Positions 1-11,220 of a stretch of 64,000 bases of DNA are shown piece by piece. The DNA is taken from NCBI GenBank assembly GCA_027924585.1, contig BSBM01000386.1:6526501-6590500 (forward strand), written 5' to 3'. The notes under the pieces were generated by a model, which did not search any database, had not been told where the DNA came from, and worked only from the letters and a program-made list of their open reading frames with translations. A program made the translations under genes and the position numbers. Each line of letters starts with the position of its first letter. Positions within the stretch are counted from its first letter, which is position 1. The stretch is from Larix kaempferi (Eukaryota > Streptophyta > Pinopsida > Pinales > Pinaceae).

Positions 1-2
1 CG

Positions 3-899
3 AAGGAAGTTCCAGTATGGGTAAGGATCCCCAATATCCCAGTCCACTACTGGAACACTCCAACCCTGGAAAAAATTGGAAACGCTCTAGGAAAATACAT
101 TGACAAAGCAGATAACAAGGGCCAATACTCATGTGCCCAAATATGTGTCGAGGTTGACCTTGAAGCAGGCCTTCCTGAAGCTGTTAAACTCAAAGTTGGA
201 GAATGGCTATACTACCAAAAGCTTGACTACGATCAGCTGCCATTCAAATGCCTCCAATGTCACGAACATGGTCACTTTCAAAGAAACTGCCCAAAAATTC
301 AGAGCTCGGAAGAAGGAGAAGGATGGGAAAAAGTCAAGAAAGGCAAGACAAATGCCAAGAACCCGGAAAAAAGGACCACAATGGGCATGCAAACCCAGCC
401 TTCAAGCACAAATAAGTCATCCCAGGAAGCCTCAAAAGAAGACCCAACCGTGATTCCAAACCCTAAAGAGCATCAGGATCCCAATCCAAATGGGAAGAAT
501 CAAACCACAGCAAGCGATGAACCCCAAACGACCAAGCAGCCCAATAGAAAAGAGACTGGAAGCCAGAACGCTGATTAGCTAGAGCCTGGGGAAATAACCC
601 AACCTTTGGAGGGGGCTAATATCCCAGGCTCCCCCAAAGAAGTAAATAAAGATCTACTGCTGCTACATTCAGATCCAGGTGAAGAAACGGATGAAGACGC
701 CTCTTCAAGCGGTCTGTACTCTATTCCTATCAAAACTCCAAGAGGGAGGAAATCCAAAAAGAAACAAAGAGAAGAAGCAACCTATCTTGCAGTCCTTGAA
801 GGCTCTCAAAAAACTCTAAAAGGGATCATGAACACTCGATCAAAAAAAGGTACAATTCAGGCCTCCAAAGAGGCCAACCCCTTCTTCCATAATTCTTAA
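3..899 (+). pseudogene. LINE ORF1, DUF4283/CCHC nucleic-acid-binding protein, 5' truncated by window, one stop
   Basis: The frame beginning at base 3 is open from the window edge to a TAG at 576-578, then continues in the same frame to a TAA at 897-899. The first ~80 residues resemble the DUF4283 domain of plant LINE and zinc-knuckle proteins. They are followed by a CCHC knuckle at 249-290 (C-x2-C-x4-H-x4-C, read as CLQCHEHGHFQRNC). The rest is a Lys/Glu/Pro/Ser-rich tail. In LINEs this protein coats the RNA; that role is inferred from the family. The single TAG splits off about 106 codons and is probably a recent mutation. The true start lies before the window. The stop overlaps the start of ORF2 as TAATG. 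Confidence 0.85.
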
Positions 900-3800
900 T
901 GAAATACATTTCCTGGAACTACAGAGGTCTAGGCTCTACCCTGAAGGAAGATGCAATGAGAGATCTAATCCGAATTCATAAGACAGAGATTCTACTAGTC
1001 CAGGAAACTAAAATGGAGGAGCCTGCTATCCTCCAAATCGGGAAAAAATTCTGGAAAAAAGGTACTGGTATTGGCAACAATTCCAGAGGTGCTTCCGGAG
1101 GAATAGCCACCTTCTGGGACCCCTCCCTGTATGACATTGAAGCTGAAGAACGAACAGTGCACTGGGTTTTCACCAAACTCAACCACAAGTAATCTGGACG
1201 AAAGGTAATCCTTTTCAATCTCTATGTTCCTGTGTTGCATGCGGAAAAAAAAGAGTGTTGGAATACCCTTGAATCCTTTCTTCAGCTGTAGAATAGAGAA
1301 AATATTATTGTAGCTGGAGACCTGAATGTCACTCTAGCAGCTAATGAAAAGAAAGGAGGCAATCCGGTCAGAGATCCTTCAAGGGAATGGGTTGAAGACA
1401 TCATTTCTGGATGGGATCTGATTGACATCAAGCCTGTCAAAGGTAAATTTACTTGGACAAACAAAAGAATTGGTCCTGGCCATGTTGCAGCCAGGCTAGA
1501 CCGCTTCCTTGTCCACTCCTCCTTTCTCGATTTGGGCCTATTAGCCTCCTCCAAAATCCTCCCTCACTGCACTTCTGACCATAAGCCTATCCTTCTTGAG
1601 CTTGCTCTTGACCAAAAACTCGAGCCGATCCCTTTCCGGTTCAGCCCTCTTTGGATTCACCATGATGATTTTCTGCAAACTGTAGCTGACTCCTGGAATG
1701 CCCACCTTTCTAGCTCGCCTTCCTTCATCTGGGAATCCAAATTAAAAAGACTCAAATTTACCCTCAAAGCCTGGGCCAAACGCATCCCCTCGCCGATTTC
1801 TAACAGAGAACTCTCCCAAGCTGAGCTGGAATCGCTTCAAACCAACGTGGACTCCTCTCCTGCATCTGGTCATCTCCTCTTTAAGGAAGAGATCCTGCAA
1901 AAAAACTTCTTCTACGCTTGCAGAATAGAAGAAGAGTACCAGCGTCAAAAATCACATAACCTTTGGCTATTGAGTGGAGACAAAAATACAAAATACTTTC
2001 ATAAGCAAGCAGAGGCACGTAAGAACTACAAAGTTGTTTTGGAAATACAGTTTGAAGGAGAACTGATCCAAGACACTGAAGGCATAAAGAAAGGAGTTGT
2101 TGAAACTTTCTCAGATCTCTTCACCGCCCCCATTGAAGATCCAATTGACGTCTCCTCCCACCCCTTTGATCTCATCCCTCAGCTCATCAATTTGGAGGAT
2201 AACAATTTTCTTACTATGCCTATCACCATGGACGAGGTTAAAAAATCTCTCTCTATTATGAAACTAGATAGCGCACCTGGCCCGGATGGCTTCACAACTA
2301 GATTCTTCACCTGCTGCTGGACAATAATAAAGTATGATCTCCTAAAAATGATTCGGTACTCACAGAAAACTAGCAAATTGGGAGGCAGCACTAACTCTTC
2401 ATTCCTGGCCCTGATTCCAAAAGAAAAAGGAGCCACTACCTTCAATCGGTTCAGGCCCATCTCGCTGTGCAATACTGGTTACAAGCTCATAACTAAGATC
2501 ATCGCCTCCAGACTGAAAATAATTCTCCCTCGGATCATCCCGAAAGATCAAGGAGGATTCATCAAAGGAAGGAAAATCCTCGACAACATCATTCTTGTCC
2601 AAGAAGCAATCCACTCTAGCTTCCACCGTAAGGAAAAAGGTATGGTCATCAAACTCGATTTATCCAACGCCTTTGATCGTGTTAGACATGAATTCCTGTT
2701 TGCAGTAATGGCAAAATTTGGCTTCTCCCTCAACTTTATAAGTTGGGTCAAAGGCTGTGTAGGTGACCCTTGGATAGCCCCTCTAGTAAACGGAAGGCCC
2801 ACTAGCTTCTTCAAAGCCTCTAGAGGGTTAAGGCAGGGCTTCCCGCTATCTCCTCTTCTCTATGCCATCCAAGCTTCTATGCTCAGCTATCGACTTAACC
2901 TCAATCAGGAAATCCACATGCTTCCAGGGCTTAAAATTGTAAACAATGTCAGGGACATTAACCACGCCCAGTTCGTTGATGATACTCTGCTGCTTGGAGG
3001 AGCCTCTGTCCACTTTGCTGAACAATTCAAAAAAGAGTTGGAGTTATACAAAAAGATTTCCGGAAGCAAAATAAACTTCCAAAAAAGTAGAATCTTCAGT
3101 TGGAATTGTACTACCAAGGAACTAAGGAACATCACCAGAACATTGGGGATGGAAGGAACCAGAGACTGGAATAACTTCACATATCTTGGCATACCCATCT
3201 ATAAAAACAAAATCAAATCAGCAGACTGGGAACCTATTGTTGACAAGCTCAAAAGCAAAATCCAAAATTGGGGGGCCAACTGGCTCAATCTAGCAGGTAA
3301 AACTATTCTTATAAAATCTATTCTCAATAGCATGCCTATTTACCATTCCTCTATTTTACTTGCTCCAAGCTCTGTAGTTAATAAGATTGAAGGGCTGCTC
3401 AGAAAATTCATTTGGGAAGGAGGTAAAGGGAATGAAAGGAAAATCCATTTGGTCAGCTGGAATAAGATTAAAAAACCCCGTGATGAAGGTGGTCTCCATG
3501 TGAGAAGTTTACCTATCCAAAACCTTGCTTTGGGAGCCAAGTTGCTTTGGCAGTTGATCTCAGGGAAAAATAGTTGGAGCAAGGAAGTACTCCGCAAAAA
3601 ATACTTCCCAGGACCTAGGAAAAGGTGTCTGGACTTGCAGCCCCCTCTAAGGAAGGGATCCCCAATCTACAAATTATGCATTAAAGCTTTGATCCCTTTC
3701 AAAAACAATCTTTACTGGATCCATGGAAATGGGAATTCAATCAACGTTTGGGAAGACTCCATTCTAGGGGATTCCCCCATTGGTTCAAACATGGAAGTCA

Positions 3801-5140
3801 GCAACATCCAAAGATGGCTTCTGGACAAGGGTGCCACCACGCTTTGGGATCTTTCTGCCTGGGAAGGAGATTACTGGACAGGTTGGGATTTAGGCCTCTT
3901 TCCTCCCGAACTGAACTCTGAAGCGGAAGCCTTGATTGTCCTCCTCCAAGGCAAATCCCTCTTCAAAAAATATTCCAGAGATAGAAGAGGTTGGGGGATT
4001 TCTGGAAGTTACACAACCTCAGAAGGATACAAGGATATTCAATCCATCCCTTATGCTGCTCCCAATCCTTCTATCTGGAAGTTTATTTGGGCCAAACCTT
4101 TCATCCCAAAAATTGATATCTTCTACTGGTCTTTAGCCCACAAAAGTATCCTCACTGGAGATAACCTTAAGAAAAGTGGCATGGAAGGACCCTCTCGATG
4201 CCCTCTCTGTAAACTCCATGAAGAAACTATGGATCACATCATGCTGGACTGTCCTTTGACCAAAGAAGTTTGGCTCCAAGCTATGAACCTAAACCATGCC
4301 ACTAACCTGCCCCATTCTGTTCATGATCTCTTCTCTTCTTGGATGTCCCTGTCTCCTTTCAGGCTGACCAAAAAGACGATACTTCAAACTGCCTGGGAAT
4401 GGCTCCCAAAAGCCATTTGCTGGAAGCTTTGGATCGAGAGAAACAACAGAATTTTCAGGAATCAAGACTCTCCTCCCCGAAAAATTGCAGTGCAGGCTAG
4501 AGCCACTCTAGGGGAAGCTCTGGAAAGTAACCTATCCTTAAAAAACTCCACCCAGCTTCTGCAAGATGAGCTACGTTGGTTAAGCTCGCTAACTCCCAAA
4601 CTCCAGTCTCGTACCACTCGCCTAATTCCTCAAACAGAGCAGTGGGAAATTAGACTTGACGAAGCTGATTTCAGGAGCTGGAAGTCATCCTTGAATGAAC
4701 CTTGCCTCTTCTTTGACGGTGCTTCGAAGGGAAACCCAGGCTCAGCAGGTGCCAGAGGAGTAATCAGTTTAGCCAATTGGAACACGCTCAGCAAATATGC
4801 CTGGGGGCTAGGAATAGAATCTAATAATGCTGCTGAATTCTGTGGTTTATGGCAAGGTTTAAAAATAGCGCGGGCTAAAGGAATTGGCAAAATTTTAGTC
4901 TTTGGGGACTCCAGGCTTCTTATCAACGCCCTCATAACCAAGAAGAGCCCTCCGGATATAAAACTTCACCATATCTTTCAAAAAATCCTTCATCTGAGCA
5001 AATACTTCCAAAACATCAGATATTTCCATGTGCTCCGTGTGCTGAATATGCAAGCAGATAAAGAAGCCAATAGTGGAGCTGCGCTGGACCAAATCATCTT
5101 ATGTATTGATGGTGTTTTTCAAAGATGTGACATTCCTTAG
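899..5140 (+). pseudogene. LINE ORF2: endonuclease, reverse transcriptase, zf-RVT, RNase H; two in-frame stops
   Basis: One continuous frame of about 1,413 codons is broken only by TAA 1190-1192 and TAG 1289-1291. Residues 1-230 form an AP-like endonuclease, with SWN at the start, QET, GDLN and SDH (residues 226-228). The reverse transcriptase lies at about 430-750, with NRFRPISL, DLSNAFD, a SRGLRQGFPLSP turn and the active site FVDD at 692-695 (nucleotides 2972-2983), where LINEs often have FADD. A zf-RVT motif starts at residue 1101 (CPLC...H...C). An RNase H domain runs from about 1268 (FDGASKGNPG, catalytic Asp at 4715-4717) to the C-terminus, with SNNAAE and FGDS carrying the other acidic residues. 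This enzyme nicks the target and copies the RNA there. The ATG at 899 is chosen because it opens the endonuclease motif directly. Both stops lie in the endonuclease. Confidence 0.93.
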
Positions 5141-5447
5141 CTGTAGGGGATCCAGGATCTTCTTACAGCTTCCTCATTGGAGCTGCTCAACCCACGTTTT
5201 TTCCCACCCTAAGCATGACAGATATTCCCTGCAAACTTGCAGCCCGTCAGGTCTTCTCATCCTTTGGGAGACTCCTCGCAAGTTAAATAAGATGCTGCTC
5301 CTCTTCCATGATCGCAAAACCTTTCTCAGTTGCTCTGCGACTTCAGTTCCTGGAAATATGGTGTTCAAGCTCTTCAAGCTTCACGCTGCCCCCTCCAGCA
5401 TTTCTAGCTCGTGCTCGTCTCTGATCCAAGGGCATATCCTACTCAGA

Positions 5448-5774
5448 ATGGCGTCTGAAGGTTCCTCTAGCTCAGGAGTTTCAGTAGAGGAAAGAATCGG
5501 TTCGCTGGAAGCTGCTATGGGTCGACTCAGAGCCAAGATGGATGATCAAGACAAGAAGCTGGAAGCGGTCTCCAAAGCTGGAGAACAGTCCTGGGATCTT
5601 CTGAACAAGGAACTGAGGCAACTGCGTGCTGATCTCACTGGCAAAATGAAGGATTTCAAGGAGGAAACGCGTACAGGCTTCAAGGACACGGCTAATACTC
5701 ATGGAGACTTTGGCATCAGAATCACCGCCCTGGAATCTGAAGTTGCCAAGATGAAGTCCAAACTGGAAAAATGA
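5448..5774 (+). CDS. Possible LINE ORF3, 108-residue coiled-coil protein
   Basis: An ATG at 5448 opens 108 codons ending in TGA at 5772-5774, about 310 bases after ORF2 and still inside the LINE transcript. The product begins with a Ser-rich stretch (MASEGSSSSG). It is then almost entirely charged and heptad-like, with Leu/Ile spacing around IGSLEAAMGRLRAKM and LNKELRQLRADLTGKM, ending in ALESEVAKMKSKLEK. That pattern predicts a coiled coil with no membrane segment. The same frame is open further upstream to about 5073. A third ORF is not usual for plant L1 elements. It could instead be a host gene fragment carried in the 3' UTR. No domain family was recognised. That it is translated is inference. 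Confidence 0.5.
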   Translation: MASEGSSSSGVSVEERIGSLEAAMGRLRAKMDDQDKKLEAVSKAGEQSWDLLNKELRQLRADLTGKMKDFKEETRTGFKDTANTHGDFGIRITALESEVAKMKSKLEK

Positions 5775-5970
5775 ACCAGCGATGCAAGCTTCCAATCTCC
5801 ACAGTACTATCTAAATAAATGTTTCAGGCTGTTGGGAGGCTGTGGCTCCCCTGCCTCGTTTTGCTGAAGTCCTATTGCTTCTATGTAACTGTGTTGTCTT
5901 TGTATTAAGCTTTCGGTAGCTTATTACCGGTATTAATATAACCTACCACTGTGCTTCTGTAAAAAAAAAA
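5775..5970 (+). other. LINE 3' UTR with terminal stem-loop and poly(A)
   Basis: A small stem CGGTA/TACCG lies at 5914-5929, about 30 bases before the A10 run. A hairpin near the 3' end is the usual type of recognition structure for LINE reverse transcriptase; its use here is inferred. Confidence 0.6.
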
Positions 5971-5984
5971 CATATGTGTCACAT

Positions 5985-6655
5985 ATTGGGCATTGTCGCA
6001 ATGCGACATAACCCTTGATGAATGCGACAATGCAACGTAACCCTTGATAAACATCACAATGCGACATAAAACTTGATGAACGTCAAATTTCACATTGTGA
6101 ATATGCCACATCTTGGGTTTTTTCGACATATACTAGACACTTTAGCAAACCATGGCTGACTTTGGTTAACCATATTTGACTTTAATTTGACCATATTCAA
6201 CCATATAATAAAACTATTAAAATTAAACTATTTTTAATATTTACATATAATAAAACTATTAAACTTAAACTAATTGTAATATTTACAAATAATAAAACTA
6301 ACCCTTGATCAATGTCACAATGTGACATAATCCTTATGAATGCCACAATGCAACATAACCCTTGATAAACATCACAATGAAACATAAACCTTAATGAATG
6401 TCAAATTTCACATCTTGGGCATTGTCGCAATGCGACATAACCCTTGATGAACACCACAATGCAACATAAGCCTTGATAAACATCACAATGCGACATAAAC
6501 TTTAATGAACGCAAAACATCTTGGGTTGTGTCAGCGTATGCGTCACATATTGGGCATTTTCGCAATGTGACATAACCCTTAATGAATGCCACAATGCAAC
6601 GTAACCCTTGATAAACATCACAATGCGACATAAACCTTGATGAGCATTAAATTTG
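5985..6655. repeat. Tandem array, about 29-base unit in higher-order blocks of about 125 bases
   Basis: The phrase CACAATGCGACATAACCC with variants (TTGATGAA, TTGATAAAC) recurs about fifteen times. It is organised in blocks that begin with a CGCAATGCGACATAAC phrase near 5995, 6425 and 6560. A partial block lies at 6300-6415, after an AT-rich interruption at 6200-6300 that is itself a short duplication (AAAACTATTAAA). Short reading frames on the minus strand here are by-products of the repeat. Confidence 0.8.
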
Positions 6656-7567
6656 ACTTTATTTACCATTATTGACTATATTTACAAAGAGGCAATAAAT
6701 AGAATAAATATACTTAATTTTTAAAATCAATAAATTTTACAAAAAGGCAATAAAGTAATAAATTTAAAAGCTAAATAAGTAATAAATTATTTGAAAGGAT
6801 TACATTTATTAATCATAAGAAAAGTAAAGTAGTCAGCCATTTAATTTTATATTGCCTCATTTCCTCATATACCATGAGGCAAACATTTTTATACTTAATA
6901 TATTTCAATTAATATAAATAAAGTTAAAAATTTATTTGAAATGTTAATAAGAATTGTTTTATTGTGCTTATATTATTTAAGAATTAAATAACTTAATAAA
7001 TTATTTGTAATAATACATTTTGTCTTAAAAAAATGAATACATTTTGTTATAAAGAATTAAACAGATAATATAAAAATAATCTACATTATTAATTACCATA
7101 TTTATAATTTATATGAATCATAATATTATTTAAATTATTTGTAATGAATACATTTTTTTTTAAAGAAATGAATACATTTTGTTACAAAGAATTAAAACAG
7201 ATAGTATACATTATTAATTACTATATTTAAGTATTTAAATAGTTATAAAACTATATTTATAATTTATATGGATCATAATATTATTTATTTATTTGTAATT
7301 TTTAAATATAAATAGAAAAAATAAATAAAGTTTGTTATTATTTACCATTATACAATTTAAGAACTAAATAATTGAATAAATTATTGAAGATATTTAAGAA
7401 ATAAATAATTTAAAAATTAGTAGAAATATTTAATAAGTTAATAAATGATTAGAAATATTAAATTATTTAGTTTTAAAATATTTTTAATTATTTAAATACA
7501 TTTAAGAATATTAGAATTAAATAATGTAACAAAATATTATTGGATATAATTAAGAATTAAATAAAAC

Positions 7568-7685
7568 ATAATTAAGCATACTATAAAAGCAAATCAATAA
7601 CATAAAAAATGAAGAAATCTAATTTTATGTTAGATTTCTTCATTTTTTATGTTATTGATTTGCTTCTATATTATGCTTAATTATT
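7568..7685. repeat. Near-perfect 118-base hairpin
   Basis: Two arms of about 55 bases with only a few mismatches surround a short loop of about 8 bases near 7627. The arms contain AGCAAATCAATAACATAAAA and its complement. The form fits a foldback MITE. A small-RNA precursor is possible but the low GC makes that less likely. Confidence 0.8.
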
Positions 7686-7692
7686 TTTTAAC

Positions 7693-8017
7693 ATAAATTT
7701 AATAAAAAAACAATCTATTTATGAATTATGTAACAACAAATTTTATAAAAATGATAAATTTCAAAAGAGTAAATTTTGAGATAAAGACATTGATCTTTTT
7801 ATACTTAATGATATAAATTTTACAAAGAGGTAATAAATAGAATAAATATACTTGAAGGATATAAATTTTACAAAGAGGTAATAAATAGAATAAATATACT
7901 TGATTTTTAAAATCAAATCAATGTCTTTATCTCAAAATTTATTCTTTTGAAATTTGTCACTTTTATAAAATTTGTTGTTACATAATTCATAAATAGATTG
8001 TATTTTTATTAAATTTT
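7693..8017. repeat. Inverted repeat, arms about 100 bases, spacer about 120 bases
   Basis: The left arm (about 7693-7796) and right arm (about 7918-8017) are reverse complements with few differences. Both end in TAAATTTAATAAAA-type sequence. The spacer holds two tandem copies of the 55-base AT-rich unit. A third, direct copy of the arm lies at about 8140-8240. Confidence 0.75.
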
Positions 8018-8580
8018 ACAAAGAGGCAATAAATAGAATAAATATACCTGATTTTTAAAATCAGTAAATTTTATAAAGAAACAATAAATAGAATAAATAT
8101 ACTTGATTTTATTTAAATTTAAAAGCTAAATAAGTAACAAAAAAAAATCTATTTATGAATTATGTAACAACAAATTTTATAAAAGTGATAAATTTCAAAA
8201 GAACAAATTTTCAGATAAAGACATTGATCTTTTTGCAGCTATTGATATAAATTTTACAAAAAGACAATAATAAAATAAATATACCTGATTTTTAAAATCA
8301 ATAAATTTTACAAAGAAACAATAAATAGAATAAATATACTTGATTTTATTTAAATTTAAAAGCTAAATAAGTAACAAATTATTTGAAAGGAATATATTTA
8401 TTAATCATACGAAAAGTAAAGTAGTGAGTCATTTAAGTTTATATTGCCTCATTGCCTCGTATACCATGTCATATACCATGAGGCAAACATTTTTATACTT
8501 GGTATATTTCAATTACTATAAATAAATTTTAAAATTTATTTGAAATTAAATTTATTTGAAATTTTAATAAGAGTTGCTTT

Positions 8581-9900
8581 ATGCCAGATCTCGACAAACC
8601 TATTGCTTCACGTTAAAGGATCAGGATATACATAATATCTATTGGATGATATGGATTAACCTGCCGCCTTCCGGAACCTAATTTTAAAATTTTAAAAATC
8701 TTAGCAACAGGTTTCACATGATATATTTCAATTAAAATATACAAATTAATAAGAGCTTTTCAATTAATATATATCAATTAATAAGAGGTGTCGCACATTA
8801 AAGGATCAGGTTTCACATAATATATTTAAATGAATGATATGCCTGCAGCCTTCCGGAACCTTAATGCACAAAATGAAGAGCCACCTATATTCATCTTGGC
8901 GTCATTTTATTCCCATTAAAATTCAAATAATTGAAAACAAAAATGAATTTATGCAACATAGAAAAGAAAAAGAAATCTAGTTTTGGATTCATCCGAAATA
9001 GAAATAAAACATTAATCAAAATCCTCAACTCTCATTTTATAATGAACAACATGGGTTGGACAGAATCGGAGGCATATTGATCCACCGATGTTGAAAAATA
9101 ACATTTTCTAATATTCAAATTGATTCATTTAATCATTATTTTACTTATTGGGTGAGTGGACCCAATGATGGAATTTGATGGGCAAAATGACCGTCATGAG
9201 GCATTTTGACCGTCAAATATGGTTAAAAATTTTTGTTAACCGTCTTGTGTGAAGGGTAAATTTATCATTTAAACGTATTTTTGAAGGGTAATAAAATTTC
9301 TAAAACGTCATTGTTTTACTAGTATTATTACTATTTTTTATCTTATATAAAACTATATTTTCCAAATTCCAACCATACTTTCACTTAATAAATAAAAAAA
9401 TATATTAAATTAGTATTATTTCTATTATTTTCTATTGCAAATTTGCAAGTTACATTGTTTTTTCATAGAAAAAGAAAAGCTCAAGTTGCATTGTTTTTTC
9501 ATAGAAAAAGAAAAGATCATTTAACTCAGTGATGTTTCCAATTCCATTACTTTTTTTATTTTTCTATTATCACAAATTACAATGAGCATGAATTCTACTG
9601 CTAGTTTGCTACAAGCCTACATGATTCATGAACATCAACTAAATGACTTGAAGTTGGAAGTTCCTGGAAGTTGGAAGCTCGACTGGGGATTTGGAGTTTG
9701 AAGTTGGTGCAGCTGCATCTAAAGTCTTGAGGACATAACTTTGGAAAGCATTATCACTATTCATAGGTAATTCATGTACAATTTTTTGGCATTTATGGTT
9801 TATCTCATGATTTGAGTAATGTGTATAGATTTAGATGTTGAAATTAAAATGGAAGACACATTTTCTTTTGATATTAACAAATTAACAATAAACCTAATAG
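8581..9900. other. Intergenic, no gene seen
   Basis: Only short duplications are visible. GCCTTCCGGAACCT is near 8670 and 8850. A TTAAAGGATCAGG phrase is near 8615 and 8800. A 33-base phrase ending in TTTTTTCATAGAAAAAGAAAAG is repeated near 9450 and 9485. Confidence 0.6.
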
Positions 9901-10019
9901 CTCCATCTATAAAAAAAAATTATACATTCTTTTTGTAATCTAAGGTTTATTTTCTGGAAAACTTCTGTGTAAAACCACAATTTATTTATAATGTTTGTGT
10001 GAACCGCGTTATCCTCTGT

Positions 10020-10137
10020 TTTCCTGCCCATTAGAGTCTCAAGAGTCGTCCATATATACAGTTGTCTAGATTCTTTCCTACCCATTACAGTCTCGGGAGT
10101 CGGCCATATACACAGTTGTATGGATTCTAGAATGATT
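10020..10137. repeat. Tandem duplication, unit about 55 bases
   Basis: CCCATTAGAGTCTCAAGAGT to about 10083 is followed by CCCATTACAGTCTCGGGAGT. Both copies continue with GGCCATATACACAGTTGT-type sequence. Confidence 0.75.
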
Positions 10138-10468
10138 CTGCTCTTTTATTTATAGTGTTTAGCTGCATCGAATCTGGACAAATTCCATCACTGGTAAATT
10201 GAACGGATAACCTTATAAATTCCATCACTGCGTTGAATCCTTTAAGCAGAGATCATTGAACCGTATAAGAGAAGTGATTGCCACCAGATACCACCCTCGT
10301 AAACAAAAAGAGATTACTCCCAACAAGTCACATTACCACCTCTTCTATCCATGGCCAAAAATATCAAGATCAAAATTCTTGCTTCCTGTATAGCCTGATT
10401 CCAACAACCCTCTTACCTTCTCTTACTTTTGACTTACAGTTGCTATGATTGTGATGTTTCCTTGCTCC

Positions 10469-10790
10469 AATCATTGACTCCACTCTAATACTGCCCCTGG
10501 AAGCTACGAGAGCTGAGAATGATAAATACACGAGAGCCTTATAAATTTTAATAACCAATGTAACTGGTTATTCTACCGCTTTACTGCAGTTGCTCCCCAA
10601 CTCATTTTTTTCTCCATAATGGAGCATTATTGACTCCACTCTAATACTACCCTTGGAAGCTAAGAGAGCTGAGAATGATAAATACATGAGAGGCTTATAA
10701 ATGTTAATAACCAATGTAACTGGTTATTCTACCGCTCTGCTAATGCAGCTACTCCTCAACTCATTTTTTTCTCCAGAATTTCTCCATACC
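10469..10790. repeat. Tandem duplication of about 160 bases immediately upstream of the GH5 pseudogene
   Basis: Copy 1 (about 10469-10618) and copy 2 (about 10629-10790) share long stretches such as TTGACTCCACTCTAATACT and CAATGTAACTGGTTATTCTA. Copy 2 ends at the ATG of the glycoside hydrolase piece, so the duplicated DNA was probably its promoter or 5' UTR. Confidence 0.8.
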
Positions 10791-10791
10791 C

Positions 10792-11220
10792 ATGGCTCTG
10801 CAGATCGTGAAAGCCCTGGCTTTACTTCTGTTGTTATTCTGATTACAAAAATCCACAGGTTGTTCTCCATTATATGCAAGTTCCAGATGGATAGTGGACA
10901 AAAATGGCAGCAGAGTAAAGCTTGCATGTGTTAATTGGGCTTCACGTGTCGATATAATGGTGGCAGAAGGCATGAAAAAAAAACCAGTCTGTGACATAAC
11001 CGCAAACATCCGAGCAATGGGTTTTAACTGCCTTCACTTGACTTGGTCCCTCTTCATGTTCACAAATTCTTCCCTTGGTGCCATGACGATTAGGAAATCC
11101 TTGAAAAGATTGAACCTCTCAGATGCCGAGGCGGGCATTGCTACAAATAACCCGGATCTTCTTGATTTGCCCGTGGTTGAAGTATATTAAAGAGTAGTGT
11201 CGAGCATGGTTGAAGTATCC
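10792..11220 (+). pseudogene. Glycoside hydrolase family 5 (plant cellulase-like), N-terminal fragment
   Basis: ATG at 10792 opens a frame with a signal-peptide-like start (MALQIVKALALLLLLF) interrupted by TGA at 10840-10842. It then continues into RWIVDKNGSRVKLACVNW, an EGMKKKP segment, RAMGFNCLHLTW and an AGIATNNPDLLDLPVVE segment. This order matches the N-terminal part of plant secreted GH5 proteins, as I recall the family. A TAA at 11188-11190 stands where the family usually has Gln, and RVVSSMV follows in the same frame before the match ends. The remaining three quarters of the enzyme, including the catalytic glutamates, are absent. The intact family would hydrolyse cell-wall beta-glucans; this copy cannot. 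It is a dead gene or a captured fragment. Confidence 0.72.

Larger units (their letters stand above)
1..5970 (+). mobile_element. LINE (non-LTR retrotransposon), L1-like with RNase H, 5' end outside the window
   Basis: The element enters the window inside ORF1 and runs through ORF2, a possible ORF3 and a 3' UTR to a ten-base poly(A) run at 5961-5970. ORF1 carries a DUF4283-like region and a CCHC knuckle. ORF2 carries an AP-type endonuclease, a reverse transcriptase, a Cys/His zf-RVT motif and a C-terminal RNase H. That domain set is typical of plant L1-clade elements. Only three in-frame stops occur over about 1,700 codons of ORF1 and ORF2, so the copy is fairly young. The target duplication cannot be tested because the 5' end is missing. 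Confidence 0.93.
6656..8580. repeat. AT-rich repeat region with direct and inverted copies
   Basis: No gene is visible. A unit of about 55 bases (TTTTACAAAGAGGCAATAAATAG, then AATAAATATACTTGATTT) occurs near 6675, 7805, 7860, 8015, 8070, 8255 and 8300. A second unit (CTATTTATGAATTATGTAAC onward, about 100 bases) occurs at 7712, inverted at 7920-8000, and again direct at 8148. This looks like a stack of small non-autonomous elements with terminal repeats, but I cannot assign a family. Confidence 0.6.

Noticed and set aside
5073-5447. Upstream extension of the LINE ORF3 frame
   Set aside because: The first part overlaps the RNase H end of ORF2, and the rest lacks the coiled-coil pattern. The ATG at 5448 is the more likely start.
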